In this document: piece after piece, positions 8,760 through 15,742 of the stretch | How the letters are laid out: every line of letters begins with the position of its first letter | Position numbering within the stretch: position 1 is the stretch's first letter | Notes under the pieces: model-generated | Told to the model about the DNA's origin: nothing | The model's database searches: none | Seen by the model: only the letters and a program-made list of their open reading frames with translations | From: Ramlibacter sp. | GTDB taxonomy: Bacteria; Pseudomonadota; Gammaproteobacteria; Burkholderiales; Burkholderiaceae | Assembly (NCBI GenBank): GCA_014376915.1 | Contig: JACMQP010000429.1 | Span: 1 to 23,199, forward strand | Length of the DNA: 23,199 bases | Direction: 5' to 3' | Position numbers and translations under genes: made by a program

Positions 8760-9871
8760 GGCGGCAGGTCGGGGCGCAGCGGCATGATGTGCACCGACTC
8801 CGGCGCGATGCGCAGCTGAAGCCAGCCGCCCGGCGCCAGCCCCAGCAATCGCAGTTGCGCGGTCGGCAGGTTCAGCGTGACGCGGTCCTGCCCCACTCCT
8901 TCAGGCCGCAAGGTGCACAGGCTGGTTTCGCCCAGCGCCAGCAGCTCCAGCAACTCGCAGCGCAGCCGGTTTCCGGCGCCCGTCGCGGCGCCATCCGCCG
9001 ACACCTCGACCCCCTCGCCGGCGATGACCCAGGTCACCGCGGCGCCGTCGTCGATCTTGTTCTTGTCCACCACTTTCAGCTGCACCAGCGCCTGCGCATC
9101 GCGGCCCCACGCCAGCTGCGCCCAGCCCGGCTGGTTTTTCTGGAACAGGCCCTGGAAGTGATTCTGGATGCCGATCAGCTCAGCCACGCGGGCGTTGCGC
9201 GGGCTGGCGAACACATGGGCGGGCGTGCCAGACTGCAGGCTGTGCCCGGCGTCCAGGATCACCACCCGGTCCGCCAGCCGCCGGGCCTCGGACAAGTCGT
9301 GCGTCACCAGCACGATCGGTGTCGCCAGCCCCTGGCGCAAGGTGGCGAGCTCACGGTACAGCGCCTGCCGGGCCGGGGCATCGACCGCCGAAAACGGTTC
9401 GTCGAGCAGCAGCACCTGCGGCCCGCCGGCCAGGGCGCGCGCCAGGGCCACCCGTTGCTGCTGCCCGCCGGAGAGCTGGGCCGGTCGACGCTGCTCCAGC
9501 CCGCGCAGTCCCAGGCGCTCGAACAGCGAATCGAAACGCGGACCGGCCCCGGCTGCCCGCGCGCCGATGGCAACGTTTTCCAGCGCCGTCAGGTGCGGGA
9601 ATAGCGCGTAGTGCTGGAACACCAGCCCGACCCGCCTGGCCTGGGGGGGCAGGTGGATCCGCCGCCCGCTGTCGAACCAGCAATGGTCGCCGACAGCGAT
9701 GCGGCCGCGCAGGGTGCGGGCGTTTAGCAGTCCGGCGATGGCGCGCAGCAGGCTGGTCTTGCCGCTGCCCGACGGACCGACCAGCGCCACCAGTTCACCA
9801 GGCGCGCAGTCGAACGCCGCCTCCAGCCGCATCGGCTGCTGGTTGCTCAACTCCAGGACCAGTTTTCCCAT
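8747..9871 (-). CDS. modC: Molybdate ABC transporter ATP-binding protein ModC
   Basis: ModC is the ATPase that powers molybdate import through ModB. The 374 residues show Walker A GPSGSGKT (32-39), Q-loop LVFQHYALFPHLTALENV (83-100), signature LSGGQQQR (133-140), Walker B VLLLDEPFSAVD (153-164) and the H-loop His191 in LVTHDLSEA. The C-terminal part (about 235-365) is a TOBE/Mop-type regulatory extension, ending RIAPESVHIMPLRP. The ATG at 9871 gives MGKLVLELSNQQP. It overlaps the modB stop by one base (TGATG), indicating translational coupling. Family length and order fit ModC; a related sulfate or tungstate ATPase is the only realistic alternative, and the modA and modB neighbours favour molybdate. 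Confidence 0.93.
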   Translation of the reverse strand: MGKLVLELSNQQPMRLEAAFDCAPGELVALVGPSGSGKTSLLRAIAGLLNARTLRGRIAVGDHCWFDSGRRIHLPPQARRVGLVFQHYALFPHLTALENVAIGARAAGAGPRFDSLFERLGLRGLEQRRPAQLSGGQQQRVALARALAGGPQVLLLDEPFSAVDAPARQALYRELATLRQGLATPIVLVTHDLSEARRLADRVVILDAGHSLQSGTPAHVFASPRNARVAELIGIQNHFQGLFQKNQPGWAQLAWGRDAQALVQLKVVDKNKIDDGAAVTWVIAGEGVEVSADGAATGAGNRLRCELLELLALGETSLCTLRPEGVGQDRVTLNLPTAQLRLLGLAPGGWLQLRIAPESVHIMPLRPDLPPQAM

Positions 9872-10539
9872 CAGCGGTCCTGCAGCGGCCGCTTGCGGTC
9901 GGCTGCGAACACCAGCGCCACCGCCAGCACCGAGCACAGCACCAGCGCCAGCGCCATCGCGTGGGCGCTGGCGGTGTCGAAGGCCTGGACCCGATCGTAG
10001 ATCGCGATGCTCAAGGTGCGGGTCTGGCCCGGGATGCTGCCGCCGACCATCAGCACCACGCCGAACTCGCCCAGGGTGTGCGCAGCCGTGAGGGCGACGC
10101 CGGCCAGCAGTCCCGGCCAGGCCAACGGCAACTCGATCTTGATGAAGGTACGCCAGGCGCTCAGGCCCGAGACCCACGCGGCTTCGCGCAGGCTGTGGGG
10201 AATCGCGGCAAAGGCGCGCTGGATCGGCTGCACCATGAACGGCAGGTTGACCAGCAGGCTGGCCAGCAGCAGACCCTCGAAGCTGAAGACCAGCCGCAGG
10301 TCGAGCCGGCGGGCCAGCCAGCCCCCCAGCGGCGAAGCCTGGCCGAGCGCGAGCAGCAGGTAGAAGCCGATGACGGTCGGCGGCAGCAGCAGCGGCAGCA
10401 TGAGCAGCGCCTCGGCGATCGGCTTGCCGCGCCAGCGGGTCAGCGCCAGCCAGCGCGCCAGCGCGATGCCCGGCGGCAGCAGCAGCACCGCCGTCAGCGC
10501 GGCGAGCAACAGGGAAACGCGGGAGGCTTGCCAATCCAT
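9871..10539 (-). CDS. modB: Molybdate ABC transporter permease ModB
   Basis: ModB is the inner-membrane channel subunit of the molybdate importer. The 222-residue protein has about five hydrophobic segments (near 7-28, 42-66, 86-105, 137-165 and 195-213). It carries the EAA coupling loop that contacts ModC (SLREAAWVSGLSAWRTFIKI). The family-typical stretch LGEFGVVLMVGGSIPGQTRT follows. The gene starts 14 nt after the modA stop and its own stop overlaps the modC start, so the three genes form one operon in the order A-B-C on the minus strand. No defect is seen. Confidence 0.93.
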   Translation of the reverse strand: MDWQASRVSLLLAALTAVLLLPPGIALARWLALTRWRGKPIAEALLMLPLLLPPTVIGFYLLLALGQASPLGGWLARRLDLRLVFSFEGLLLASLLVNLPFMVQPIQRAFAAIPHSLREAAWVSGLSAWRTFIKIELPLAWPGLLAGVALTAAHTLGEFGVVLMVGGSIPGQTRTLSIAIYDRVQAFDTASAHAMALALVLCSVLAVALVFAADRKRPLQDR

Positions 10540-10553
10540 GGCCGCGATTGTGC

Positions 10554-11330
10554 CTAGCCGAACACAAAGCCGTAACGCTCCAGAACGGCGCGCGCCGCTG
10601 AAGATTGCAGGTGATTGTAGAAATCCACGGCGTCGGGTCCGGCGGACTTGAGCAGCACCATGCGCTGGCGCAGGGGAGCGTGCAGGCTGTCCGGCAACAG
10701 CAGGTGCCGGCCCTGTTGGGCGATTTCCGGCGCCAGCGCCAGCGAATAGGCCGTGATGCCAACCTCGGCCGCCCCTGTCGTCAAGAACTGCGTCGCCTGG
10801 GATATGTTTTCACCCAGCACCAGTTTCGGCTTCACCAGTTCCCACAAACCCAGCTTCTCCAGGGCTTGCTGCGCGACGCGGCCATAGGGTGCGTGCTCGG
10901 GGTTGGCAAGGGCGAAGTGCCTGACGGCGCTCCAGCCGTTGCGCACTCCCAGCAACTGCGCATCGAGCGCGACGGGCGATGCCTTGCCGGCGAAGAGCGC
11001 TATCCGGCCCAACGCGTACAGTGCGCCCCGGTCGCGCGTCAGCCCGGCAGCGGCCAGCTTCAACACGAAGTCTTCGTCTGCCGACATGAACAGGTCCACG
11101 GGAAGCCCTTGCTCGATCTGTCGGGCGAAGTTGCCTGAGGAACCCATGTTGAGCTGGACGCGACGGCCGGTTTGCTTCATGTATTGCTGAGCCACGTCGG
11201 CCAGCGCGAACGTGAGGTCGCTGGCTGCGGCGACGCGTATGGTGGCTGGGCCGGCCTGGCTCCACGATGAAAACACAGCAGTTCCCGCCCAGGCAGCCAC
11301 AGCGGTGTTTACGAATTTTCGTCTGCGCAT
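10554..11330 (-). CDS. modA: Molybdate ABC transporter substrate-binding protein ModA
   Basis: ModA binds molybdate in the periplasm and delivers it to ModBC. The 258-residue precursor has an N-terminus MRRRKFVNTAVAAWAG with a basic RRRKF cluster and a hydrophobic core, cleaved probably after SWSQA; the RRxF pattern could allow Tat export. Binding-site stretches AAASDLTFAL (34-43) and MGSSGNFARQI (62-72) supply the serines that hold the oxyanion, followed by VDLFMSADEDFV. Later blocks (LGENISQATQFLTTGAAEVGI, shortened here to its core NISQATQF, and the C-terminal LERYGF) are also typical. The start is preceded by AAAGGA at eight bases. Overlapping inverted repeats lie 31-55 nt upstream and may control the operon. 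Confidence 0.92.
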   Translation of the reverse strand: MRRRKFVNTAVAAWAGTAVFSSWSQAGPATIRVAAASDLTFALADVAQQYMKQTGRRVQLNMGSSGNFARQIEQGLPVDLFMSADEDFVLKLAAAGLTRDRGALYALGRIALFAGKASPVALDAQLLGVRNGWSAVRHFALANPEHAPYGRVAQQALEKLGLWELVKPKLVLGENISQATQFLTTGAAEVGITAYSLALAPEIAQQGRHLLLPDSLHAPLRQRMVLLKSAGPDAVDFYNHLQSSAARAVLERYGFVFG

Positions 11331-11360
11331 CGAAATATTCCTTTCAAAGACGAGGAGGCC

Positions 11361-11385
11361 GCATAACCCTATGCAAGTTTTGCAT
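11361..11385. promoter_or_regulatory. Two overlapping inverted repeats upstream of modA (candidate operator)
   Basis: GCATA-ACCC-TATGC (11361-11374) and ATGCAA-GTT-TTGCAT (11371-11385) are perfect inverted repeats sharing ATGC. They sit 31-55 nt before the modA ATG, where an operator overlapping the promoter would be expected. They do not match the enterobacterial ModE box as I know it (CGTTATAT...ATAACG), so the binding factor is unknown. Confidence 0.4.
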
Positions 11386-11528
11386 TGTTTTTGTCCATCC
11401 TAGCGGCCAAGATACAGCGCGCATTCATAAAATTGTCATCCAGCCGACCCGCGGCCTGTGAAGCACCCTTCACGCCCTGCTGTTGCTCACCCCGCGACAC
11501 CGCCCGCCGACTGAGACGCGAAGCCGTT

Positions 11529-11578
11529 TTTTCAAAGGCTGCTCTCTCAGGCCCCGCCTCGCGAGCTCCCTTTGAAAA
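11529..11578 (+). promoter_or_regulatory. Long-range stem-loop in the pckG leader
   Basis: TTTTCAAAGG (11529-11538) and CCTTTGAAAA (11569-11578) are exact reverse complements, 30 nt apart. A further GCTC/GAGC pairing (11541-11544 with 11563-11566) lies inside them. The ten-base word CGTTTTTTCA occurs at 11525-11534 and again at 11581-11590, the second copy just after the right arm. The stem followed by TTTTTT resembles an attenuator-type terminator in front of pckG, but the stem is A/T-rich and the loop large. Confidence 0.35.
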
Positions 11579-11608
11579 GACGTTTTTTCATCCTCAGGAG
11601 CTTTTCTC

Positions 11609-13483
11609 ATGAATTTACCCGTGATGCAGGGGCTGAACCTCAATGCCCCGGCCTTCGTCAAGAATGCCAGGCTGATCGCCTGGGTCGCCGACATGGTGGC
11701 CCTGTGCAAGCCCGACCTGGTCTACTGGTGCGACGGCAGCGACGAGGAATACGACCGGCTGGCCCAGCAGCTGGTGGCCGCCGGCACTTTCATCAAGCTC
11801 GACCCGGTCAAGCGCCCGCATTCGTTCCTGTCCCGCTCCGACCCATCCGACGTGGCCCGGGTCGAGGACCGGACCTTCATCTGTTCGAAGAAGAAGGAAG
11901 ACGCCGGACCGACCAACAACTGGACCGACCCGGCCGAAATGCGCGCCACGCTCCAGCCGCTGTTCGACGGTTGCATGCGCGGCCGCACGATGTACGTGGT
12001 GCCGTTCTCGATGGGGCCGCTCGGTTCGCCGATCGCCCACATCGGCATCGAGCTGTCCGACAGCGCGTACGTCGCCGTCAACATGAAGATCATGACCCGC
12101 ATGGGCAAGGCGGTGTACGACGTGCTGGGCGTCAACGGCGAGTTCGTGCCCTGCATCCACACTGTCGGCGCGCCGCTGGAGCCGGGGCAGAAGGACGTGG
12201 CCTGGCCCTGCAACGAGATCAAGTACATCGTCCACTATCCGGAAACCCGCGAGATCTGGTCGTTCGGCTCCGGCTACGGGGGCAACGCGCTGCTGGGCAA
12301 GAAGTGCTTCGCGCTGCGCATCGCCTCCGGCATGGGCCGCGCGGCAGCAGGGGGCCCCTCCGGTAGCCCAGGCTGGCTGGCCGAGCACATGCTGATCCTG
12401 GGCGTGACCAATCCCGAGGGCCGCAAGTACCACGTCGCCGCCGCCTTCCCGTCGGCCTGCGGCAAGACCAACTTCGCTATGCTGATCCCGCCCAAGGGCC
12501 TGGCCGGCTGGAAGGTCACCACCATCGGCGACGACATCGCCTGGATCAAGCCGGGCGCCGACGGCAAGCTGCGCGCGATCAATCCCGAAGCGGGCTACTT
12601 CGGCGTCGCCCCCGGCACCAACTACGAAACCAACCCCAATTGCATGGCCAGCCTCGACAAGGACGTGATCTTTACCAATGTCGCGCTGACCGACGACGGT
12701 GACGTCTGGTGGGAAGGCATGGGCCCGGCGCCCGCGCACGCCATCGACTGGCAGGGCAAGGACTGGACCCCGGCCATCGCCAAACAGAGCGGCGCCAAGG
12801 CGGCTCATGCCAACGCGCGCTTCACCGTAGCCGCCATCAACAACCCGGCACTGGATCCGGCTTGGGACGATCCGCAGGGCGTGACGATCGACGCCTTCAT
12901 CTTCGGCGGCCGCCGCTCCACCACCGTGCCGCTGGTGACCGAGGCCCGGAACTGGGTTGAGGGCGTCTACATGGCGGCCACCATGGGCTCCGAAACCACC
13001 GCCGCCATCGTCGGTCAGGTCGGCGTGGTGCGGCGCGACCCGTTCGCGATGCTGCCCTTCACCGGCTACAACATGTCCGACTACTTTCAGCACTGGCTGG
13101 ACCTGGGCGAGAAGCTCGGCGCTACCGGCGCCACGCTGCCGAAGATCTTCACCACGAACTGGTTCCGCAAGGGCGCCGACGGCAAGTTCGCCTGGCCCGG
13201 CTACGGCGAGAACATGCGCGTGCTCAAGTGGATGATCGACCGCATCGAAGGCAAGGTGCAGGGCACCGAGCACGTGTTCGGTGTCGGCCCTGCTTATGAA
13301 GAAGTGAGCTGGAACGGCCTGCCATTCACGCCCGAGCAGTTCCAGGCAGTCACCAGCACCGACAAGGCGGACTGGCGCAAGGAAATGGAACTGCACAGCG
13401 AGCTGTTCAGGCAGCTGGCCTACCACCTGCCACACGAGCTCACTGACACCAAGGCGCGCATCGAGCAGAAGCTGGCCGCTTGA
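11609..13483 (+). CDS. pckG: Phosphoenolpyruvate carboxykinase (GTP)
   Basis: The enzyme converts oxaloacetate and GTP to PEP, GDP and CO2, the entry step of gluconeogenesis. The 624 residues contain the GTP-class marks: [19 protein letters not shown] (222-240, with the Mn-site lysine), [17 protein letters not shown] (255-271, with Mn-ligand His260), the P-loop [14 protein letters not shown] (278-291), the following GDDIAWIK, and [19 protein letters not shown] lies nine bases upstream of the ATG. Between Ser240 and Gly255 the usual short acidic link (of ARDE type) is replaced by a 14-residue Gly/Ala/Ser/Pro-rich segment, about eight residues longer than normal. The rest is well conserved, so the enzyme is probably active if the segment is real. 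The gene is divergent from modABC and preceded by a structured leader. Confidence 0.96.
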   Translation: MNLPVMQGLNLNAPAFVKNARLIAWVADMVALCKPDLVYWCDGSDEEYDRLAQQLVAAGTFIKLDPVKRPHSFLSRSDPSDVARVEDRTFICSKKKEDAGPTNNWTDPAEMRATLQPLFDGCMRGRTMYVVPFSMGPLGSPIAHIGIELSDSAYVAVNMKIMTRMGKAVYDVLGVNGEFVPCIHTVGAPLEPGQKDVAWPCNEIKYIVHYPETREIWSFGSGYGGNALLGKKCFALRIASGMGRAAAGGPSGSPGWLAEHMLILGVTNPEGRKYHVAAAFPSACGKTNFAMLIPPKGLAGWKVTTIGDDIAWIKPGADGKLRAINPEAGYFGVAPGTNYETNPNCMASLDKDVIFTNVALTDDGDVWWEGMGPAPAHAIDWQGKDWTPAIAKQSGAKAAHANARFTVAAINNPALDPAWDDPQGVTIDAFIFGGRRSTTVPLVTEARNWVEGVYMAATMGSETTAAIVGQVGVVRRDPFAMLPFTGYNMSDYFQHWLDLGEKLGATGATLPKIFTTNWFRKGADGKFAWPGYGENMRVLKWMIDRIEGKVQGTEHVFGVGPAYEEVSWNGLPFTPEQFQAVTSTDKADWRKEMELHSELFRQLAYHLPHELTDTKARIEQKLAA

Positions 13484-13495
13484 GGTTGGCAGCCG

Positions 13496-13514
13496 CCGGG
13501 GCGCGGTGCCCCGG
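13496..13514. terminator. GC hairpin between pckG and the convergent small gene
   Basis: CCGGGGC (13496-13502), a five-base loop GCGGT and GCCCCGG (13508-13514) make a perfect stem. It lies 13 nt after the pckG stop and nine nt past the stop of the convergent small gene. There is no T-run on either strand, so termination would have to be inefficient or assisted. Confidence 0.4.
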
Positions 13515-13522
13515 CCCGCGCA

Positions 13523-13687
13523 TCAGGGCGTCGTCTTCTTTTCGCCGTGCTTGTGGGAGCCGGTCGGCGAATTGGTCGAGCGGTCATCGCTTTTCTTCGC
13601 GGCAGCTTCGGTTGCCTGTCCTTTCGAATGGATCTTCCTGGTCGGGCTGGTCTTGCCGCCGTCGACGTCTTTGGTCGATTGAGGCAT
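13523..13687 (-). CDS. Small basic hydrophilic protein, 54 aa, hypothetical
   Basis: The frame codes 54 residues beginning MPQSTKDVDGGKTSPTRKI and ending SHKHGEKKTTP. It is rich in Lys, Ser, Thr, Asp and Gly with no hydrophobic segment, so it is probably soluble and intrinsically disordered. Third codon positions are mostly G/C (roughly three quarters), as expected for a gene of this genome. It converges on pckG. The ATG has no clear Shine-Dalgarno sequence, only a weak AAAGACC, and a strong GC hairpin (13708-13726) lies about 20 nt upstream in the leader. The frame stays open further upstream, but those codons look non-coding. Nucleic-acid or stress-related functions would be guesses. Confidence 0.5.
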   Translation of the reverse strand: MPQSTKDVDGGKTSPTRKIHSKGQATEAAAKKSDDRSTNSPTGSHKHGEKKTTP

Positions 13688-13707
13688 TGCTGTTGGTCTT
13701 TGTAGGT

Positions 13708-13726
13708 GGGCCGGACCGCCCGGCCC
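13708..13726 (-). promoter_or_regulatory. Perfect GC hairpin in front of the 54-aa gene
   Basis: GGGCCGG (13708-13714), loop ACCGC and CCGGCCC (13720-13726) form seven G:C pairs. Outer AGGT (13704-13707) can also pair with ACCT (13733-13736) across a six-base bulge. Its position 20 nt before the start codon suggests control of transcription or translation of the small gene. It could also end readthrough from upstream. Confidence 0.3.
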
Positions 13727-13870
13727 TGCATCACCTTTGATGCTCGCCGCACTGCGCCGTGTCGGAGCAGGAGCGATTTGCCGTAGGACAGGGCCAACCG
13801 CAAAAGTGCGCATTACCGCACAGCCACACTTTCCCCGGTTCGATACTGTCGGCTGTTTTGGGGGCTCGCG

Positions 13871-15004
13871 ATGATGCATAGATTCCTTAGCAACAACCGG
13901 GCTGAACTCATCGAGCGCTGCAAGGTCAAGGTAGCGCAGCGGCCACACCGGGCAGCGACGGTGCAGCAACTCGCCAATGGCGTTCCATTGTTCCTGGACC
14001 AGCTGACGCGGACGCTGGAAGCGGAGGAGAACGAGCAGCGCGCTGAAAGTATCAGGATCTCAGGGCCTTCGGGCGGCGACTCACTCGCCCTGTCTGAATT
14101 AGGGTTGAGCGCGGCCGCTCACGGCAAGCAGCTGATGGCGCTCGGGTTTTCGGTCGACCAGGTGGTCCACGACTACGGCGACCTCTGCCAGGCGATTACC
14201 GACCTGGCGTTCGAGCGCGATGCGCCGTTTGCGATCGACGAGTTCCGGACGTTGAACCGCTGCCTCGACAACGCCATTGCCGATGCGGTCACCGAATTCA
14301 GCGCCGAGCGCGACGCGACGATCGACTCGCGGCGGCAGCACGATGCAGCCGCGCGGGTTGGCTTCCTGATCCATGAGCTGCGCAACGCGCTCGGGACGGC
14401 AACGCTCGCCGTCAGCGCGATGGAGCTGGGCAACATGACGTTGCGTGGTGCCACCGGCGCCGTCCTGAAGCGCAGCCTATCCGCACTGGACCGCCTCATC
14501 AACCGGTCCGTCGACGAAGTCCGGAGCGGAATTTCGGTCGACCGGCGCATGTTCTCGCTCGCGGAGTTCATCGAGGACGCACAAAGCGCAGCCCAGCTCG
14601 ACGCCAGCGCGACAGGCTGCCGGCTGGCAGTGCCGGTGGTGGATCCCGGCCTGGCGATTTACGGACACCGGGGGCTGCTGCTCGCCGCACTCGCAAACTT
14701 GATGCAGAACGCGTTCAAATTCACGCAACCGCACACGGAGATCACGTTGAACGCCGTCGCGTTCGGGGAGCATGTGATGATCGAAGTCTCTGACCACTGC
14801 GGCGGCTTGCCACCGGGCAGTGCAGAGAAGATATTCACCCCGTTCAAACGGGTGAGCGACGACAAGTCCGGCCTGGGCCTCGGACTGTCGATTGCCCGGC
14901 AAAGCATCGAGGCCGATTCAGGCACCCTCAGCGTACAGGACGTGCCCGGCACGGGATGCGTCTTCACCATCTGCCTGCCGCGCCACGCACTGGAATCGCA
15001 GTAG
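13871..15004 (+). CDS. Sensor histidine kinase with RsbRD-like N-terminal domain
   Basis: This 377-residue protein has no membrane segment and should be cytoplasmic. Residues 4-150 (FLSNNRAELIERCKVKVAQ, then GFSVDQVVHDYGDLCQAI) resemble the RsbRD N-terminal sensory domain known from stressosome-type regulators and some kinases. The kinase core follows: H-box FLIHELRNALGTA with His168, N-box NLMQNAFKFT, G1 DHCGGLPPGS, F-box IFTPFKR and G2 GLGLGLSIARQ, ending in the usual TGCVFTICLP. All catalytic motifs are intact. The start is the first of two ATG codons, with GGGGG upstream. No response regulator is adjacent, so it is an orphan kinase here. A bidirectional terminator follows directly. The signal it senses cannot be read from sequence. 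Confidence 0.88.
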   Translation: MMHRFLSNNRAELIERCKVKVAQRPHRAATVQQLANGVPLFLDQLTRTLEAEENEQRAESIRISGPSGGDSLALSELGLSAAAHGKQLMALGFSVDQVVHDYGDLCQAITDLAFERDAPFAIDEFRTLNRCLDNAIADAVTEFSAERDATIDSRRQHDAAARVGFLIHELRNALGTATLAVSAMELGNMTLRGATGAVLKRSLSALDRLINRSVDEVRSGISVDRRMFSLAEFIEDAQSAAQLDASATGCRLAVPVVDPGLAIYGHRGLLLAALANLMQNAFKFTQPHTEITLNAVAFGEHVMIEVSDHCGGLPPGSAEKIFTPFKRVSDDKSGLGLGLSIARQSIEADSGTLSVQDVPGTGCVFTICLPRHALESQ

Positions 15005-15009
15005 CAAAA

Positions 15010-15029
15010 AAGCCCCACGAAAGGGGCTT
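15010..15029. terminator. Bidirectional intrinsic terminator
   Basis: AAGCCCC (15010-15016), loop ACGAAA and GGGGCTT (15023-15029) form a seven-pair stem five bases after the histidine kinase stop. On the minus strand the stem is followed by an unbroken T-run (GGGGCTTTTTTGC), a textbook terminator for the genes at 15036-15629. On the plus strand the tail is weaker (CTCATTT). Confidence 0.85.
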
Positions 15030-15035
15030 CTCATT

Positions 15036-15170
15036 TCAGCGGGCACGGCGGCTGCGCTGCTTGGCGCGCGTCCGCGCAACCCGCCACGACCAGCCGTCGA
15101 GCATCGCGAGCAACCACTTGGGCAGCAGCCGCAGCAGGTGCGGCAACAGCCGGGGTCGAGCGAGCGGCAT
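15036..15170 (-). CDS. Small Arg/Leu-rich protein, 44 aa, hypothetical
   Basis: The gene codes 44 residues: an amphipathic Leu-rich start (MPLARPRLLPHLLRLLPKW), a short WLLAMLDGWSW aromatic stretch, and an Arg/Lys-rich tail ending AKQRSRRAR. Ten of 44 residues are arginine. GGAG sits five bases before the ATG, third codon positions are nearly all G/C, and the stop is followed within seven bases by a strong terminator on the same strand. It lies 18 nt downstream of the two-TM protein gene and is probably co-transcribed with it. Membrane-surface or nucleic-acid binding would suit the composition, but no family is recognised. The RBS, codon bias and terminator together make this a good small-gene candidate. 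Confidence 0.65.
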   Translation of the reverse strand: MPLARPRLLPHLLRLLPKWLLAMLDGWSWRVARTRAKQRSRRAR

Positions 15171-15188
15171 GACGGCTCCAGCTTCCGT

Positions 15189-15629
15189 TCAGTCGTAGCG
15201 CCTGGTGGCAGCGACGGCGTCGGCACTCATGGCGCGGCTGATGTCGGCCATCACGCGGGCGTCGGTCAGCGCCAGGCTCCAGAGCCGGGCGTCCTGTTCT
15301 GCCGCATGGCGGGCAACAGCCCACTGCCGCAGCTGCAGGCGGACGGCGCGGACGGCCGACCGGACCGGGCCGGCTGACAAGGCCAGCGTGGCGAAAGCCA
15401 CCGTCCACATCGCGATCCACGCCAGCATCAGGTGGCCTTCGGACCAGGTGTCGATCACCTGGTTGGCCACCACCAGCAGGGCGGAGACCATGGCGGCCAA
15501 CAGCATGCTCGCGGCACCGCGGGCGCTGACGACGTACTTGGCGGCGCCCTTGATCGAGTCGGCGGCGCGGCCGGCGCGGACAACGCCCGGGTGTTCGGCG
15601 GGGTGCGCAACTTGGACAAAACTGGTCAT
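15189..15629 (-). CDS. Two-TM membrane protein of unknown function, 146 aa
   Basis: From the ATG at 15629 (MTSFVQVAHPAEHPG) the protein has 146 residues. A soluble N-terminus of about 45 residues precedes two hydrophobic segments (near 45-60, SMLLAAMVSALLVVANQVI, and 70-90, LMLAWIAMWTVAFATLALSA). A basic, helical C-terminal tail follows (RSAVRAVRLQLRQWAVARHA), ending in RRYD. AGAGG lies about nine bases upstream of this ATG; a longer reading to 15731 would run into the divergent promoter region and is rejected. It is divergent from the LysR gene across 113 nt and probably forms a two-gene unit with the 44-aa gene. I do not recognise a named domain. Confidence 0.75.
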   Translation of the reverse strand: MTSFVQVAHPAEHPGVVRAGRAADSIKGAAKYVVSARGAASMLLAAMVSALLVVANQVIDTWSEGHLMLAWIAMWTVAFATLALSAGPVRSAVRAVRLQLRQWAVARHAAEQDARLWSLALTDARVMADISRAMSADAVAATRRYD

Positions 15630-15687
15630 CGGGTGTTCCTCTCGTACGCGAAGGACGGAATTGCCTTGCGCAGGCCCAATACTAGGG

Positions 15688-15716
15688 TTTACACTGATAT
15701 ATGTATACTTTAGATT
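15688..15716 (+). promoter_or_regulatory. Sigma-70-type promoter of the LysR gene
   Basis: TTTACA (15688-15693, five of six matches) and TAGATT (15711-15716, four of six) are separated by exactly 17 bp in an AT-rich stretch that stands out from the GC-rich surroundings. The -10 box overlaps the left arm of the palindrome at 15713-15740. Transcription would start near 15723, about 20 nt before the ATG. Confidence 0.55.
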
Positions 15717-15740
15717 CGTGATGACTATCATTCACAAATC
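15713..15740. promoter_or_regulatory. Palindromic operator next to the LysR start
   Basis: Arms GATTCGTGA (15713-15721) and TCACAAATC (15732-15740) are reverse complements at eight of nine positions around a ten-base centre that itself contains TGA...TCA. A T-N11-A pattern (T15715, A15727), typical of LysR boxes, lies within it. The site covers the promoter -10 box and the start of transcription, ending two bases before the ATG, as expected for autorepression by the LysR protein. It could also control the divergent gene at 15189-15629. Confidence 0.55.
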
Positions 15741-15742
15741 GT

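Noticed and set aside
11361..11385. ModE-binding site
   Set aside because: GCATAACC faintly resembles one ModE half-site, but the matching half is not at the required distance.
11615..13435. 606-codon open frame antisense to pckG
   Set aside because: No RBS or domains; composition is that of the complement of a GC-rich gene.
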